Source: Hungatella effluvii (GTDB lineage Bacteria; Bacillota; Clostridia; Lachnospirales; Lachnospiraceae). Taken from it: DNA of 64,000 nt. Every line of letters starts with the position of its first letter. The stretch's first letter is position 1. The stretch is taken from assembly GCF_003201875.1 (NCBI RefSeq), contig NZ_QJKD01000008.1:186001-250000 (forward strand). Direction: 5' to 3'. The position numbers and the translations under genes are program-made. Below are positions 43,874 to 52,650 of this stretch, in pieces. The notes beneath the pieces were generated by a model, which saw only the letters and a list, made by a program, of their open reading frames with translations, was not told where the DNA came from and ran no database searches.

Positions 43874-45019
43874 TTACCACATTTGATAAGTTTCACCCTG
43901 AAGCTTAAAGATTGCTTCGATAAAATAGTAATCTCCATAAATGATGTGAAACTCATGATTTTTATGGTGATATGCCGCTGTACACTTTTCCAGGATACAG
44001 TCGCTGTCTTTTGAGAAATTGCACCGTTTCTCATACAGTGCCTTCAATAGCTTTTCTGCTGCACGCCGATAGACCTCCGATTCGCACGCTGCGGTCAGCC
44101 GCGCAAGCTCCAGAAGCGCGCTGGCTGCTGCCGCTGCCGCCGAGGAATCCTCATAATACGGCTGCTTCGGCGCCCGGAAATCAACCGGGATCAGGCCGTT
44201 TTCCGGTATATTGGCTATAAAGTAATGCGCCGTCCGTTTGGCGGTGTCTAAATAGCGTTCATCCTTCGTATGGATATAGCTCGACGCAAATCCATACATG
44301 GCCCAGGCCTGGCCTCTGGTCCAGCTGGAGCCCTCCGCATATCCCTGACCGCCCAGGGCCCCTGTGAACTCCCCGGTCACCGGATCGAACTTCATGATAT
44401 GATTGGAGGAGCCATCCGGCCTGATATAGTATTTCATCACCTGGTCGGCATACATCACCGCCTGCTCCCGGAATCTGGGATCACCGGTTTCATCGGAGGC
44501 CCAGTAGAGCAGATTGATGTTCATCATGCAGTCAATAATGGCCCAGCCCGCTGTGTCCTCATCGGGCGCGCCGCTCCACTGATCCCATGCCCGAAAAATC
44601 CGGGCCGCCGGATTGAAGCGGCCGGAAAGGATAGTGGCTGCCATCAGGCCGCGTTTTCTTGACTCCGGATTTCCCGTAATCCTGTAATCGGCCACCGCGG
44701 ACGGAAGCCATACAAAGCCCATATCGTGATGCAGCCCATAGAAATCGGCAAATGCCTGATCCAGCTTTTTTTCCGCATACCGGGCGATATCCACATACCT
44801 TTGGTCCCCGGTGCGCAGATAGAGAAGCCACATGATTCCCGGCCAGAAGCCGTTGGTCCACCAGGAAACGCCATCATCCCAGCCAAACTGCCGGTCCTCG
44901 TCAATCTTGTTGTCATGAGTTCCCGAAACCGTCGTATACGGGATTTTAAATCTGGATTTTTCAGAAACCCAGTCCATTTTTTCAATAATTTTTCGTTCTG
45001 CCTCGCAGGTCCAGTCCAT
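43874..45019 (-). CDS. GH88 unsaturated glucuronyl hydrolase, copy 2
   Basis: A 381-residue GH88 enzyme, clearly related to the one at 1075-2232. Catalytic aspartates: D99 in LHHDMGF and D163 in IIDCMMN; the SSWTRGQAWAMYGF and CTAAYHHKNHEFHIIYGDYYF blocks match copy 1. It lacks a signal peptide and acts in the cytoplasm. It removes 4,5-unsaturated uronic acid from oligosaccharides, although some GH88/GH105 relatives take other uronosides. It follows the GH3 gene and precedes ulaG, so the released sugar acid could feed that enzyme. The start is uncertain: ATG 45019 is used; a TTG at 45043 would add 8 residues. Confidence 0.9.
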   Translation of the reverse strand: MDWTCEAERKIIEKMDWVSEKSRFKIPYTTVSGTHDNKIDEDRQFGWDDGVSWWTNGFWPGIMWLLYLRTGDQRYVDIARYAEKKLDQAFADFYGLHHDMGFVWLPSAVADYRITGNPESRKRGLMAATILSGRFNPAARIFRAWDQWSGAPDEDTAGWAIIDCMMNINLLYWASDETGDPRFREQAVMYADQVMKYYIRPDGSSNHIMKFDPVTGEFTGALGGQGYAEGSSWTRGQAWAMYGFASSYIHTKDERYLDTAKRTAHYFIANIPENGLIPVDFRAPKQPYYEDSSAAAAAASALLELARLTAACESEVYRRAAEKLLKALYEKRCNFSKDSDCILEKCTAAYHHKNHEFHIIYGDYYFIEAIFKLQGETYQMW

Positions 45020-45050
45020 CTCATTCTCACTTTCTGATGTCAAGCAGTCT

Positions 45051-46763
45051 TTAAAGCCGGGTATGGAACAGCCCGCAAAACGGGTCCACCGGATTTTTCC
45101 CTGTAAACCGGCTTCTCCCCATTATTTTTTCGACTATGGCATCGATTACGTATCTGCTGGGTGTATAACCATTGATGTATGTCCTGACCTTTGGCACATC
45201 CAGGAGCATATAAGGGTTATCCACAGATATAAAGAGTGTCGGGATTTCATAAATGTATCTGGGTGTGTTGCATCCGCCCGGCGCGGTCCAGGAAATTCTG
45301 GAAACATTGTCGCTGCCGGAAGTTTTCACGCTGCAGTAATACAGAATCAGGTCAAACCGCTTCGTCATGCTCTCTATGCTGTTCCCGATCGGAAGCAGAT
45401 CTTTTCTGGAAGCATCGTAGACGGTCACTTCAAACCCTTCTCTTTCCAGCAGCCCGGCCAGATACTCCGCCTGATTGCAGATGGGATCGTGGTAACCGCC
45501 CTTGTCGCCCAGGACATGGAGCAGAATCCGCCTCTGCGTCCTGGGGCTTATGGGGAGCAGGTTCTGGGTGTCCTTAACCAGGGTAACCGACCGGTCCGCA
45601 CACTCCCTGGCCAGATTACGGTTATCCTCACGTTCAAACACCTTCAGCGCCTCATCTCCCGGAAACAGGGTTCCCTCCTCCATCTTTTTATGAAGCTTTA
45701 GATGAGCCTTTAAAGCCAGAATCCGTGCAACCGCCTCGTCCAGTCGTTCCATGCTGATGGTTCCGTCTGCTGCCGCGTCCAGCACGTACTGGTAATCTTC
45801 TTTTAAATCCAGGGTAAACAGGATCATATCGCAGCCTGCCGCCACCGCAAGGGGCAGGGCGTCTCTTCTGGCCATGGTCTGCATGAATCCGGTCATCGTC
45901 GTGGCATCCGTCACCACCAACCCATTAAATCCCAGCTGCTCCCGCAGGAGCCTTGTGGTCAGATCGCAGGACAGGGAGCCGGGAAGAATCTCCTCATCCC
46001 TGATATCCGGTTTCATCTTTCTGGAGTATGCCGGCAGCATGATATGGGCGGCCATGACGGTTTCCGCGCCGTCATCTATCAATGCCTTATAAATCTTTCC
46101 ATAGGAGGCATCCCACTCCCCGGCCGTGCAGTCGTTGATGGTGGTTACCATATGCTGGTCCCGTTCATCCCGCCCGTCTCCAGGCCAGTGCTTCATGCAT
46201 ACGGCCATACCGCTTTCCATCTGTCCTCTGACAAACTCCCTGGACATCTGAAGAACTGTTTCCTGGTCGGAACTGAATACTCTCGTATTCGTAATGGGAT
46301 TGTGATAATTCGTGTCAATATCCAGAATCGGCCCAAAGTTCCAATTGGCCCCGGTTGCCGCCGCCTCCTCCCCACAGACCCGCCCCAGCTCATACGCCCA
46401 TCTCTTATCTCCGGCTGCCGCAACCTGCATCTGCGTTCCAAATAAAGTGCCTTCTTTGCAGATCCCATCCGCTCCGCGCTCGAGATTCGACGCAAACAGC
46501 AGAGGAATCCCGGTTCTGGCCTGAAGCTTTTTGAAATTTTCTTTCACTTTCCTTGCTGGAAAAACATCGGTCATATAGCCGCCCGGATAAAAGCCCAGGG
46601 CATCCATTTCCGCTGCCATCTCTTCCACCGGTTTATCCTTGATTAAAATACAGAACAGATGGCTGACCTTCTCTTCCACGGTCATTTTCTTCATACAGCC
46701 CTGTACCCATGCGATATCACTCTCATCCAGGAAGAATGGCTTTACCTTAAAATCCACGTTCAT
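45051..46763 (-). CDS. GH3 glycoside hydrolase, NagZ-type
   Basis: A 570-residue family 3 hydrolase with a TIM barrel and a following alpha/beta domain. The loop KHWPGDGRDERDQH (191-204) matches the NagZ signature, whose Asp-His pair (here D202 and H204) acts as the acid/base in beta-N-acetylhexosaminidases. The nucleophile is D286 in GLVVTDATTM. This favours action on beta-linked N-acetylhexosamine rather than beta-glucose. No signal peptide is present, so it works inside the cell on imported oligosaccharide. It is longer than simple NagZ (about 340) because of the C-terminal domain. GGAG before 46763 sets the start, 16 bases after the permease. With GH88 next to it, alternating uronate-hexosamine glycans are a sensible guess. 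Confidence 0.88.
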   Translation of the reverse strand: MNVDFKVKPFFLDESDIAWVQGCMKKMTVEEKVSHLFCILIKDKPVEEMAAEMDALGFYPGGYMTDVFPARKVKENFKKLQARTGIPLLFASNLERGADGICKEGTLFGTQMQVAAAGDKRWAYELGRVCGEEAAATGANWNFGPILDIDTNYHNPITNTRVFSSDQETVLQMSREFVRGQMESGMAVCMKHWPGDGRDERDQHMVTTINDCTAGEWDASYGKIYKALIDDGAETVMAAHIMLPAYSRKMKPDIRDEEILPGSLSCDLTTRLLREQLGFNGLVVTDATTMTGFMQTMARRDALPLAVAAGCDMILFTLDLKEDYQYVLDAAADGTISMERLDEAVARILALKAHLKLHKKMEEGTLFPGDEALKVFEREDNRNLARECADRSVTLVKDTQNLLPISPRTQRRILLHVLGDKGGYHDPICNQAEYLAGLLEREGFEVTVYDASRKDLLPIGNSIESMTKRFDLILYYCSVKTSGSDNVSRISWTAPGGCNTPRYIYEIPTLFISVDNPYMLLDVPKVRTYINGYTPSRYVIDAIVEKIMGRSRFTGKNPVDPFCGLFHTRL

Positions 46764-46779
46764 ACCGCGCTCTCCTTTC

Positions 46780-47625
46780 TTATCCCTTGACACCGGAGGA
46801 TGCCAGACTCTGCTCGAAGAAACTCTGGAAACACAGGAATACGATCAGAATCGGTATAATCGAGATGACCGATGCAGCCATGATCGGCCCGTACTCTGCC
46901 GTAAACTCGCTGATCATGTTGCGCAGTCCCAGCTGAATGGTATACAGTTCCCTGGAATTGATGTAGATAAGCGGAGCCAGAAAATCGTTCCATACGGATA
47001 CAGAGGTCAGGATCACCAGCGTTCCGATTACCGATTTGGAAAGAGGCATGATGATCTTGGAATAGATGCCGAACTCATTCAGGCCATCAATCCGCGCCGC
47101 CTCGCTCAGTTCATTGGGAATTCCATCGAAGAACTGCTTCATCAGAAATACGCCCATGGGGTTAAACGCCTGAATCAGGATCAGCGCCATATGGGTATTG
47201 GTGAGTCCGAATATCTTGATAACGGAAAACTGAGGAATCATAACCACCTGGTAGGGAAGCATCAGCGTTGCCAGGTACAGGATAAAGATCTTATCTCTCT
47301 CCGGAAATACCAGCTTGCTGAATGCGTAAGCCGCCAGGCTGCACGTCACGATCTGCAGAATGGTAATCACCACCGTCAGCTTCAGTGTGTTAAAAAACAG
47401 CTGCGGATAATTGGCCTTATTCCAGATATAGGAGTAATTTTCCAGTTTCAGATTCTGAGGGATCCACTGGATAGGAAAATTGAAGACTTCCAGACTGTCT
47501 TTAAAGGAAGAAGACAGCATCCAGAGGAACGGAAGAATCATAGTTAAAGACGATGCGATGACGACCGTATACTTGACAATCGATAAGAACAGCGCAAGTC
47601 CGGTTTTTTTCTTTTTTTCTGCCAT
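46780..47625 (-). CDS. CUT1 sugar ABC transporter permease, MalG type
   Basis: A 281-residue permease with six predicted membrane helices and the EAA loop (SEAARIDGLNEFGIYSKIIMP). It is the second permease of the transporter whose binding protein lies at 48716-50035. It starts 12 bases after the MalF-type permease, with AGGAGGG before the ATG. No ATPase is encoded here, so it probably uses a shared MsmK-type ATPase. Confidence 0.92.
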   Translation of the reverse strand: MAEKKKKTGLALFLSIVKYTVVIASSLTMILPFLWMLSSSFKDSLEVFNFPIQWIPQNLKLENYSYIWNKANYPQLFFNTLKLTVVITILQIVTCSLAAYAFSKLVFPERDKIFILYLATLMLPYQVVMIPQFSVIKIFGLTNTHMALILIQAFNPMGVFLMKQFFDGIPNELSEAARIDGLNEFGIYSKIIMPLSKSVIGTLVILTSVSVWNDFLAPLIYINSRELYTIQLGLRNMISEFTAEYGPIMAASVISIIPILIVFLCFQSFFEQSLASSGVKG

Positions 47626-47637
47626 GCTCTCTCCCTC

Positions 47638-48534
47638 CTAATCCTGTTTTTGGCGTTTGAACTGAATCAGCGTCACCACTAAGATACAGGCAAACAGTAC
47701 CATAGCCTCTGCTGATGCGTAGCCAAACTTGTAATTCTGAAATGCCTCTTTGTAAATCTGAAGCACCAGCACGGATGTAGCGCGTCCCGGGCCGCCCTTT
47801 GTCATGATGAAAATCGGCGTAAATACCTGGAACGAGTTGATGATGCACATGATGGTTATGTAAAAGGTAACCGGCTTAAGCTGCGGAATCGTAATAAACC
47901 GGAAGCGCTGGAATGAATTGGCCCCGTCTACGGTAGCCGCCTCATACAGCGAGTTATCAATCCCCTTTAAGCCCGCCAGATAAATGATCATATAGTATCC
48001 GATTCCTTTCCAGATAATCATGATCATCACAGCCAGAAGCGCCCAGTCCTTATCCGACAGCCACGCGGGAACATTTTGAAGACCAATACTGTGCAGGATC
48101 TGATTTAAGGGGCCGTTCTTGGAATAAAGGAACTGCCATACGACCGAAATCGCTACAATGGAGGAAATATGCGGAAAGAAATGCGCCGCACGAATTGCAG
48201 AAGAAAACTTAATGCCGGAATCCAGAATAAACGCCATAACCAGAGACAGCATGATGATAAACGGTACGGTTCCCACCGTATAAATAACGGTATTCCAAAG
48301 GGATATCGTAAAGTTTGAATCGCGAAACAGATTGATATAGTTTTTAATTCCCACAAACTTAGCCGCACCGGATCCGTCCCAGTTCGTAAAGCTTAAACCG
48401 ATTGCCCAAACAGCCGGTATTAAGGTAAAAACTGCAAATCCGATGATATTTGGAAGCAAAAAACAGAACGCCATCTTTCTGTTCCGGTTGACCACTACCT
48501 GGTTCGACTTGTATACTGCTGTCGTTTTTGCCAT
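47638..48534 (-). CDS. CUT1 sugar ABC transporter permease, MalF type
   Basis: A 298-residue permease with six predicted membrane helices and an EAA loop (EAATVDGANSFQRFRFITIPQL). It forms the channel with the MalG-type protein encoded next. I start at 48534 because AAGGAGG lies 6 bases upstream; an in-frame ATG at 48558 has no ribosome site. It lies 181 bases after the binding-protein gene, with a large hairpin in between that probably reduces its expression relative to the binding protein. Confidence 0.92.
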   Translation of the reverse strand: MAKTTAVYKSNQVVVNRNRKMAFCFLLPNIIGFAVFTLIPAVWAIGLSFTNWDGSGAAKFVGIKNYINLFRDSNFTISLWNTVIYTVGTVPFIIMLSLVMAFILDSGIKFSSAIRAAHFFPHISSIVAISVVWQFLYSKNGPLNQILHSIGLQNVPAWLSDKDWALLAVMIMIIWKGIGYYMIIYLAGLKGIDNSLYEAATVDGANSFQRFRFITIPQLKPVTFYITIMCIINSFQVFTPIFIMTKGGPGRATSVLVLQIYKEAFQNYKFGYASAEAMVLFACILVVTLIQFKRQKQD

Positions 48535-48630
48535 ATCGTCCCTCCTTGTTATGTGCACTTCACGGGCGCACCCTGGCCGCTTACGTGCAATACATGTCGT
48601 CTCCGCTCAGCGCGTGACGCTTTTTAAAGT

Positions 48631-48705
48631 CTGAGCCGGCAGACTTGAAGCTGCACTGCGTAATGAACTGCGCAGTGCAGTGCTCAAAATATCGTACCGG
48701 CTCAG
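48631..48705 (-). terminator. Two-part hairpin between the binding-protein and permease genes
   Basis: An outer 9-bp stem (CTGAGCCGG 48631-48639 with CCGGCTCAG 48697-48705) encloses an inner perfect 10-bp stem (CTGCACTGCG 48651-48660 with CGCAGTGCAG 48671-48680, 10-base loop). There is no long T-run. At this place in binding-protein operons such hairpins commonly protect the upstream mRNA or partly terminate transcription. Confidence 0.7.
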
Positions 48706-48715
48706 GAACCACCCC

Positions 48716-50035
48716 TTAGTTCTGAGACAGGATCTCTTCACGACGGGTATTTAAGTTTTCAGCCATCTCTTCCGGAGACTGGTTGTCTGTAAGTACAAGC
48801 TCAAGTTCTTCGTTTACCGCACTTGACATCTGGCCTAAATTCACGCTTGCTTCTCCAAGGCCGTAACTGACATTGTCCGTCAGCGCTTCCATGGATGATT
48901 CGTCAAGCCCTGTGCTCTCTTTAAATGTGGTCATAATCTCATCTGACATATATCCCGGAACCAGCATGGATTCTGCAACGATCTTTGCGCCCTCTTCTCC
49001 GCAGAGAAACGTCATCAAATCCCATGCCGCATCTAATTTTTCCGTCTTAGGATTGATCAGTACCGGAGTAGAGGTTGCAAAGCCCTTCTTATCGGTGCCT
49101 TCCCAATAAGGAGATTTCACAATGCCGTATTCAAATCCTAGATCCTGTGCTTCCAGAAGCTGCGTCATCCAGGAACCGTTATACAGCATGCCCCACTTTC
49201 CCTGGTAGAAGTATGTCTGATCCTTCGACATGGAGACAGACTCCGCATAGTCTTCCCAGACGCCGTCTTTCATCGCTTCCATGACTTTTGTTGCTGCCGG
49301 CACCAGCTCATTAAAATCGCTGGAAGTAATATCAAACCCGTTTACGGCTCCGACGAGACACGGTGCGATAAATCCTGGTTTTGGATAGAACGCACATCCG
49401 TAGACATCGTCATGGCTTAACTGCTTTCCGAGTTCAAAGAACTGCTCCCATGTCATATCATTGGTGGGATATGCAACTCCTGCATCATCAAAAATCTTCT
49501 TATTATAATAGATCACCCAGTCATTGGTCCGGAACGGAAGGGCATAGAGGCCGCCGTCTATCACATAATGCTGTTCCAGAACAGTTCCGTAAGGGGTGAG
49601 ATCAAATCCTTTTTCTTTTGCTACGGCATTTAAGTCGAGGGCAAAATTCTTCTGCACCAGCGTCGGATAAGAAGTATTGGATTTTGCAAAATATACGTCA
49701 ATATCGTCGCCGGAAGCCAGCATCGTGGTAAGCTTTGTCTCGTAATCGTTGGCCGGCGCGTTGATGACTTCCACTTCAATATTGGGATATTTCTGGTTAA
49801 ACGCCTCCATCATGGCCGGGTATACAGAGCCCTCCACGTCATAGTCCCAAAGAGCCAGTTTTAACTTCGTCTTTTCTCCTGATGCCTCTTTGCTTTCTCC
49901 CGCCGCTGTTGTCGCAGACTCAGCCGCCAGAGCTGCTGTTGTAGTCTCTGTCTTCGTTCCGGTACCGCTGCATCCTGCAAGAACTGTCACTGCGGCTGCG
50001 GCTGCCAGCATTACACTTACGTTTCTTTTCTTCAT
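48716..50035 (-). CDS. Extracellular sugar-binding lipoprotein (ABC transporter)
   Basis: A 439-residue family 1 solute-binding protein. It has a signal peptide with a lipobox ending LAGC, then a Thr/Ala-rich linker and the two-lobed binding domain (LALWDYDVEGSVYPAMMEAFNQ; GDDIDVYFAKSNTSYPTL). It is lipid-anchored outside and delivers an oligosaccharide to the MalF/MalG-type permeases encoded downstream. GGAGGG 9 bases before 50035 fixes the start; an upstream in-frame ATG at 50077 adds an unlikely 14 residues. It is first in the eight-gene operon. A consensus promoter (50122-50150) and two direct TTTTACGAT repeats precede it. The ligand is unknown; the operon suggests a uronate-containing oligosaccharide. 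Confidence 0.92.
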   Translation of the reverse strand: MKKRNVSVMLAAAAAVTVLAGCSGTGTKTETTTAALAAESATTAAGESKEASGEKTKLKLALWDYDVEGSVYPAMMEAFNQKYPNIEVEVINAPANDYETKLTTMLASGDDIDVYFAKSNTSYPTLVQKNFALDLNAVAKEKGFDLTPYGTVLEQHYVIDGGLYALPFRTNDWVIYYNKKIFDDAGVAYPTNDMTWEQFFELGKQLSHDDVYGCAFYPKPGFIAPCLVGAVNGFDITSSDFNELVPAATKVMEAMKDGVWEDYAESVSMSKDQTYFYQGKWGMLYNGSWMTQLLEAQDLGFEYGIVKSPYWEGTDKKGFATSTPVLINPKTEKLDAAWDLMTFLCGEEGAKIVAESMLVPGYMSDEIMTTFKESTGLDESSMEALTDNVSYGLGEASVNLGQMSSAVNEELELVLTDNQSPEEMAENLNTRREEILSQN

Positions 50036-50078
50036 GTGAATAATCCCTCCATTTTGAATGCCAATAAAAACCGTCAAG

Positions 50079-50107
50079 TTTTTACGATCATTTATTGGTT
50101 TTACGAT
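50079..50107. promoter_or_regulatory. Tandem TTTTACGAT repeats, probable DeoR operator
   Basis: TTTTACGAT occurs at 50079-50087 and again at 50099-50107, starts 20 bases apart (about two helix turns), on the same strand. Both lie just downstream of the ABC promoter's expected start point, where a repressor would block transcription. Related copies (TTTTACGAA) are at 50222-50230 and 52756-52764 in front of the kinase and deoR genes. Confidence 0.6.
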
Positions 50108-50121
50108 TGTTTTGTATGTTC

Positions 50122-50150
50122 ATTATATTCTTTTATGTACATTATGTCAA
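50122..50150 (-). promoter_or_regulatory. Consensus sigma-A promoter of the eight-gene operon
   Basis: On the minus strand TTGACA (50150-50145) and TATAAT (50127-50122), both perfect, are separated by 17 bases. Transcription would start near 50115, leaving an ~80-base leader before the binding-protein gene at 50035. Confidence 0.88.
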
Positions 50151-50270
50151 TAGTGCTAAGAAATATTTTTTATTTTATGTTGTTTTTATGTTTTTTTGTT
50201 TCCAATCGTTCATTTTGTCACTTTTACGAACTATATTTTTATTTTTCATTGTGGTACGCGTGATTTTCTA

Positions 50271-50299
50271 TTGATTTATTGTACGTTCTTTGGTATGCT
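50271..50299 (+). promoter_or_regulatory. Promoter of the FGGY kinase gene
   Basis: TTGATT (50271-50276) and TATGCT (50294-50299) with a 17-base spacer, about 50 bases before the ATG at 50352. A CGTTC motif at 50284-50288 lies inside the spacer and TTTTACGAA lies at 50222-50230, so the same DeoR protein may control it. Confidence 0.55.
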
Positions 50300-50351
50300 G
50301 TCCTTGTATTCTTGAGTTTTCTTTTATTTTTCGTTCATTCAGGAGGATTAT

Positions 50352-51824
50352 ATGAACGTTTTAGTGATTGATGTTGGAACTTCCAGCATGAGGGGTATTT
50401 TATACGATGCGCACGCAGCAGAACTGAAAAAGGTTCAAATTTCCTATTCCCCGTTCTATATTGATCAGATTCGTGTGGAGCAGAATGCTTCTGAATGGAC
50501 CTCGGCACTGATCCGGATCTGTTCCGGATTGGCGCAGGCCGCCAAAGAAGAAAATCTGGAGATTGATGTGCTGTCTCTCACGTCACAGCGCTCCTCCGTA
50601 CTTCCACTGTCGAAAGATATGGAACCACTGTCTCCGGCGATCATGTGGCAGGACAAACGTACAGTACCTCTCTGCCATGATTTAAAGAAGTCTGATCCTG
50701 TTATAATCCAAAAGGCAGGAAGCCGGGTCAATCCGGTTTACTCGGGCAGTAAAATGGCCTGGATCCGCAAAAATCAGCCGGAACTGTTTGAACATGCGGC
50801 AAAACTGGCGGTCATTCCCAATTATCTGGTATGGTTTATGACGGGTACTCTGGTCACCGACCATACCTACGGGAGCCGCTCTCTTCTCATGAATCTGGGA
50901 ACCCGGGAGTGGGATGAGGAGCTTCTGCGGCTCTTTGAACTCCCCCGCTCCAAGCTCTGTGATCTCATATCTCCCGGCACTGTGGCGGGACACATATCCG
51001 GCCCATTTTCGCGGCTCACCGGACTTTTGGAAGGGACGCCGCTCATATCGGCAGGAGGCGATCAGCAGTGCTCCGCGCTGGGCCAGGGGGTGATCCACCA
51101 TGGAGACGCCCAGATCACGACAGGTACCGGCGCTTACATCATCAGCGGCTGCGATGAACTGCCTGTGGTTAAAGGCAGCGAAGTCATCGCGGGCGTCAGT
51201 GCAATACCGGGAAAATACGTTTTAGAAAGCAGTATTCTGGCCTGCTGTTCCGCTTTTAACTGGTTTCATAACGCCTTTTATCCTGACAGCGATCACGGCT
51301 TCGATTCGATCAACCGGGAAATCCTGGATTCACCTCCTGCGGCAGGCGGCATCATCGCTCTGCCTTATTTTCAGGGGCAGGGGACGCCTGACTGGAACAG
51401 CATGGCCACAGCCTCCCTCCTGGGTCTCACGCTGTCCTCCTCAAGAGGGGATATGGCCAGAGCCATCTTAGAAGGGATCTGCTATGAGATAAAGGTCAAT
51501 ATGGAGTGCATGGCACGGTATCTTCCCGTCCCCTCGTCCATTGTCTTAAGCGGCGGCCTTACGAAATGCCCGTCCCTGGCGCCGTCCCTGGCCGGAATCC
51601 TGGGAACGCCGGTCACCCAGTACAGCAATCCGGAGTCCACTGCCTTAGGCGCATGGATGTCCGCCGCCGTAGCCACCGGGCTGTATCCCGGCTGGGAAGA
51701 AGCCTTTCGGGCCGCCCGGGCCGCCGATGCCGTTACACAGACACTCCCGGAAAACAGGGACAACTACAAAAAAGGATACAGTCTGTATCAGGAATCTTAT
51801 TCCAGACTGTATCCTTACACTTAA
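50352..51824 (+). CDS. FGGY family carbohydrate kinase (xylulokinase/L-xylulose kinase-like)
   Basis: A 490-residue FGGY kinase: first ATPase half from VIDVGTSSMRGILYD, substrate region with IMWQDKRT, second half with ISAGGDQQCSALGQG, ITTGTGAYI, VLSGGLTKCPSLAPSLAGILGTPV and ALGAWMSA. It phosphorylates a sugar or sugar acid with ATP. The subfamily cannot be fixed by eye; xylulokinase, L-xylulose kinase (LyxK) and related kinases all fit. LyxK-type kinases also phosphorylate 3-keto-L-gulonate, which would suit the UlaG/UlaE operon that diverges from this gene. AGGAGG before the ATG supports the start. It is convergent with deoR (25-base gap). Confidence 0.9.
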   Translation: MNVLVIDVGTSSMRGILYDAHAAELKKVQISYSPFYIDQIRVEQNASEWTSALIRICSGLAQAAKEENLEIDVLSLTSQRSSVLPLSKDMEPLSPAIMWQDKRTVPLCHDLKKSDPVIIQKAGSRVNPVYSGSKMAWIRKNQPELFEHAAKLAVIPNYLVWFMTGTLVTDHTYGSRSLLMNLGTREWDEELLRLFELPRSKLCDLISPGTVAGHISGPFSRLTGLLEGTPLISAGGDQQCSALGQGVIHHGDAQITTGTGAYIISGCDELPVVKGSEVIAGVSAIPGKYVLESSILACCSAFNWFHNAFYPDSDHGFDSINREILDSPPAAGGIIALPYFQGQGTPDWNSMATASLLGLTLSSSRGDMARAILEGICYEIKVNMECMARYLPVPSSIVLSGGLTKCPSLAPSLAGILGTPVTQYSNPESTALGAWMSAAVATGLYPGWEEAFRAARAADAVTQTLPENRDNYKKGYSLYQESYSRLYPYT

Positions 51825-51849
51825 ATATTCTGTTATCTGTCCTTACCTG

Positions 51850-52650
51850 TCAATCGGTAATGTGGCCCTTCAATATGGTCACGTTATCTTTTTCCAGCCT
51901 TGACGTAACCGCCTCGTCGGCCAGCTCGTCCGTAACGATATGGGTAATCTGATGGGTATCCGCGATGATAAAATTATGCAGCTTGCCGATACGCTTATGA
52001 TCCGCCAGTATGACGACCATATCCTTTGCCCGCTCGATCATCAGGCTGTTTACCATGGTTTCCTGAAGCACCGCCGTGCTGATCTCGCCTTCTGCCGTGA
52101 TTCCGCTGACTCCGATGAAGCACTTGTTCGCCCGGATCTTCCGTATGGTGGCAAGTGCAAAATCCCCTACCAGGGAACATTTCGTTCCGTGCAGCTCCCC
52201 ACCGGTCAGAATAATGCTGACCAGCGGATCGTGACTGCTGGTAATGGCATTTCCATTATTCGTTATCACGCTGACCCGCTTGCCGGATATATAGTCCAGC
52301 ATTAAAAGAGCCGTCTTACTGCTGTTGACGAATATTATATCGCCCTCTTCAATCAGCTCTGCAGCCTTCTTTGCAACGACTCTTCTGTAATCCGTCGTTC
52401 CGTCCTGACCGGTGGCAGGCGGAACCTCCAGCGTCGGATCTTCAAAAAGGGTGCCTTCTATCAATTTTGCACCGCCGTAATGGCGTTTCACAAATCCCTG
52501 ATTTTCAAAATCAATCAAATCCCGTCTTATGGTAAGCGGTGAGACTCCCAGTTCATTGGCTAATTGATCAACCGATACTTCTTTCTCTTTCTGCAGTCTC
52601 TGTAAAATCGTCTGCTGCCTTTTTACAATGACACCCTTTTTGTTTTTCAC
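51850..52650 (-). CDS. DeoR family transcriptional repressor
   Basis: A 266-residue regulator with an N-terminal DeoR helix-turn-helix (residues about 10-60; QQTILQRLQKEKEVSVDQLANELGVSPLTIRRDL) and a C-terminal DeoR sensor domain (KAAELIEEGDIIFVNSSKTALLMLDYI; NGNAITSSHDPLVSIILTGGELHG) that binds a phosphorylated sugar. E. coli UlaR, repressor of ascorbate genes, is of the same family, so it is the obvious candidate to control the UlaG/UlaE operon and the FGGY kinase. The TTTTACGAW motif occurs upstream of both and upstream of deoR itself. The start is a GTG at 52650 with GAGG 8 bases before it. Confidence 0.92.
   Translation of the reverse strand: MKNKKGVIVKRQQTILQRLQKEKEVSVDQLANELGVSPLTIRRDLIDFENQGFVKRHYGGAKLIEGTLFEDPTLEVPPATGQDGTTDYRRVVAKKAAELIEEGDIIFVNSSKTALLMLDYISGKRVSVITNNGNAITSSHDPLVSIILTGGELHGTKCSLVGDFALATIRKIRANKCFIGVSGITAEGEISTAVLQETMVNSLMIERAKDMVVILADHKRIGKLHNFIIADTHQITHIVTDELADEAVTSRLEKDNVTILKGHITD

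Noticed and set aside
45019..45043. Longer TTG start for the second GH88 gene
   Set aside because: The extra residues TSESENE are unlike the family and no ribosome site precedes the TTG; ATG 45019 was preferred, though neither start has a strong site.
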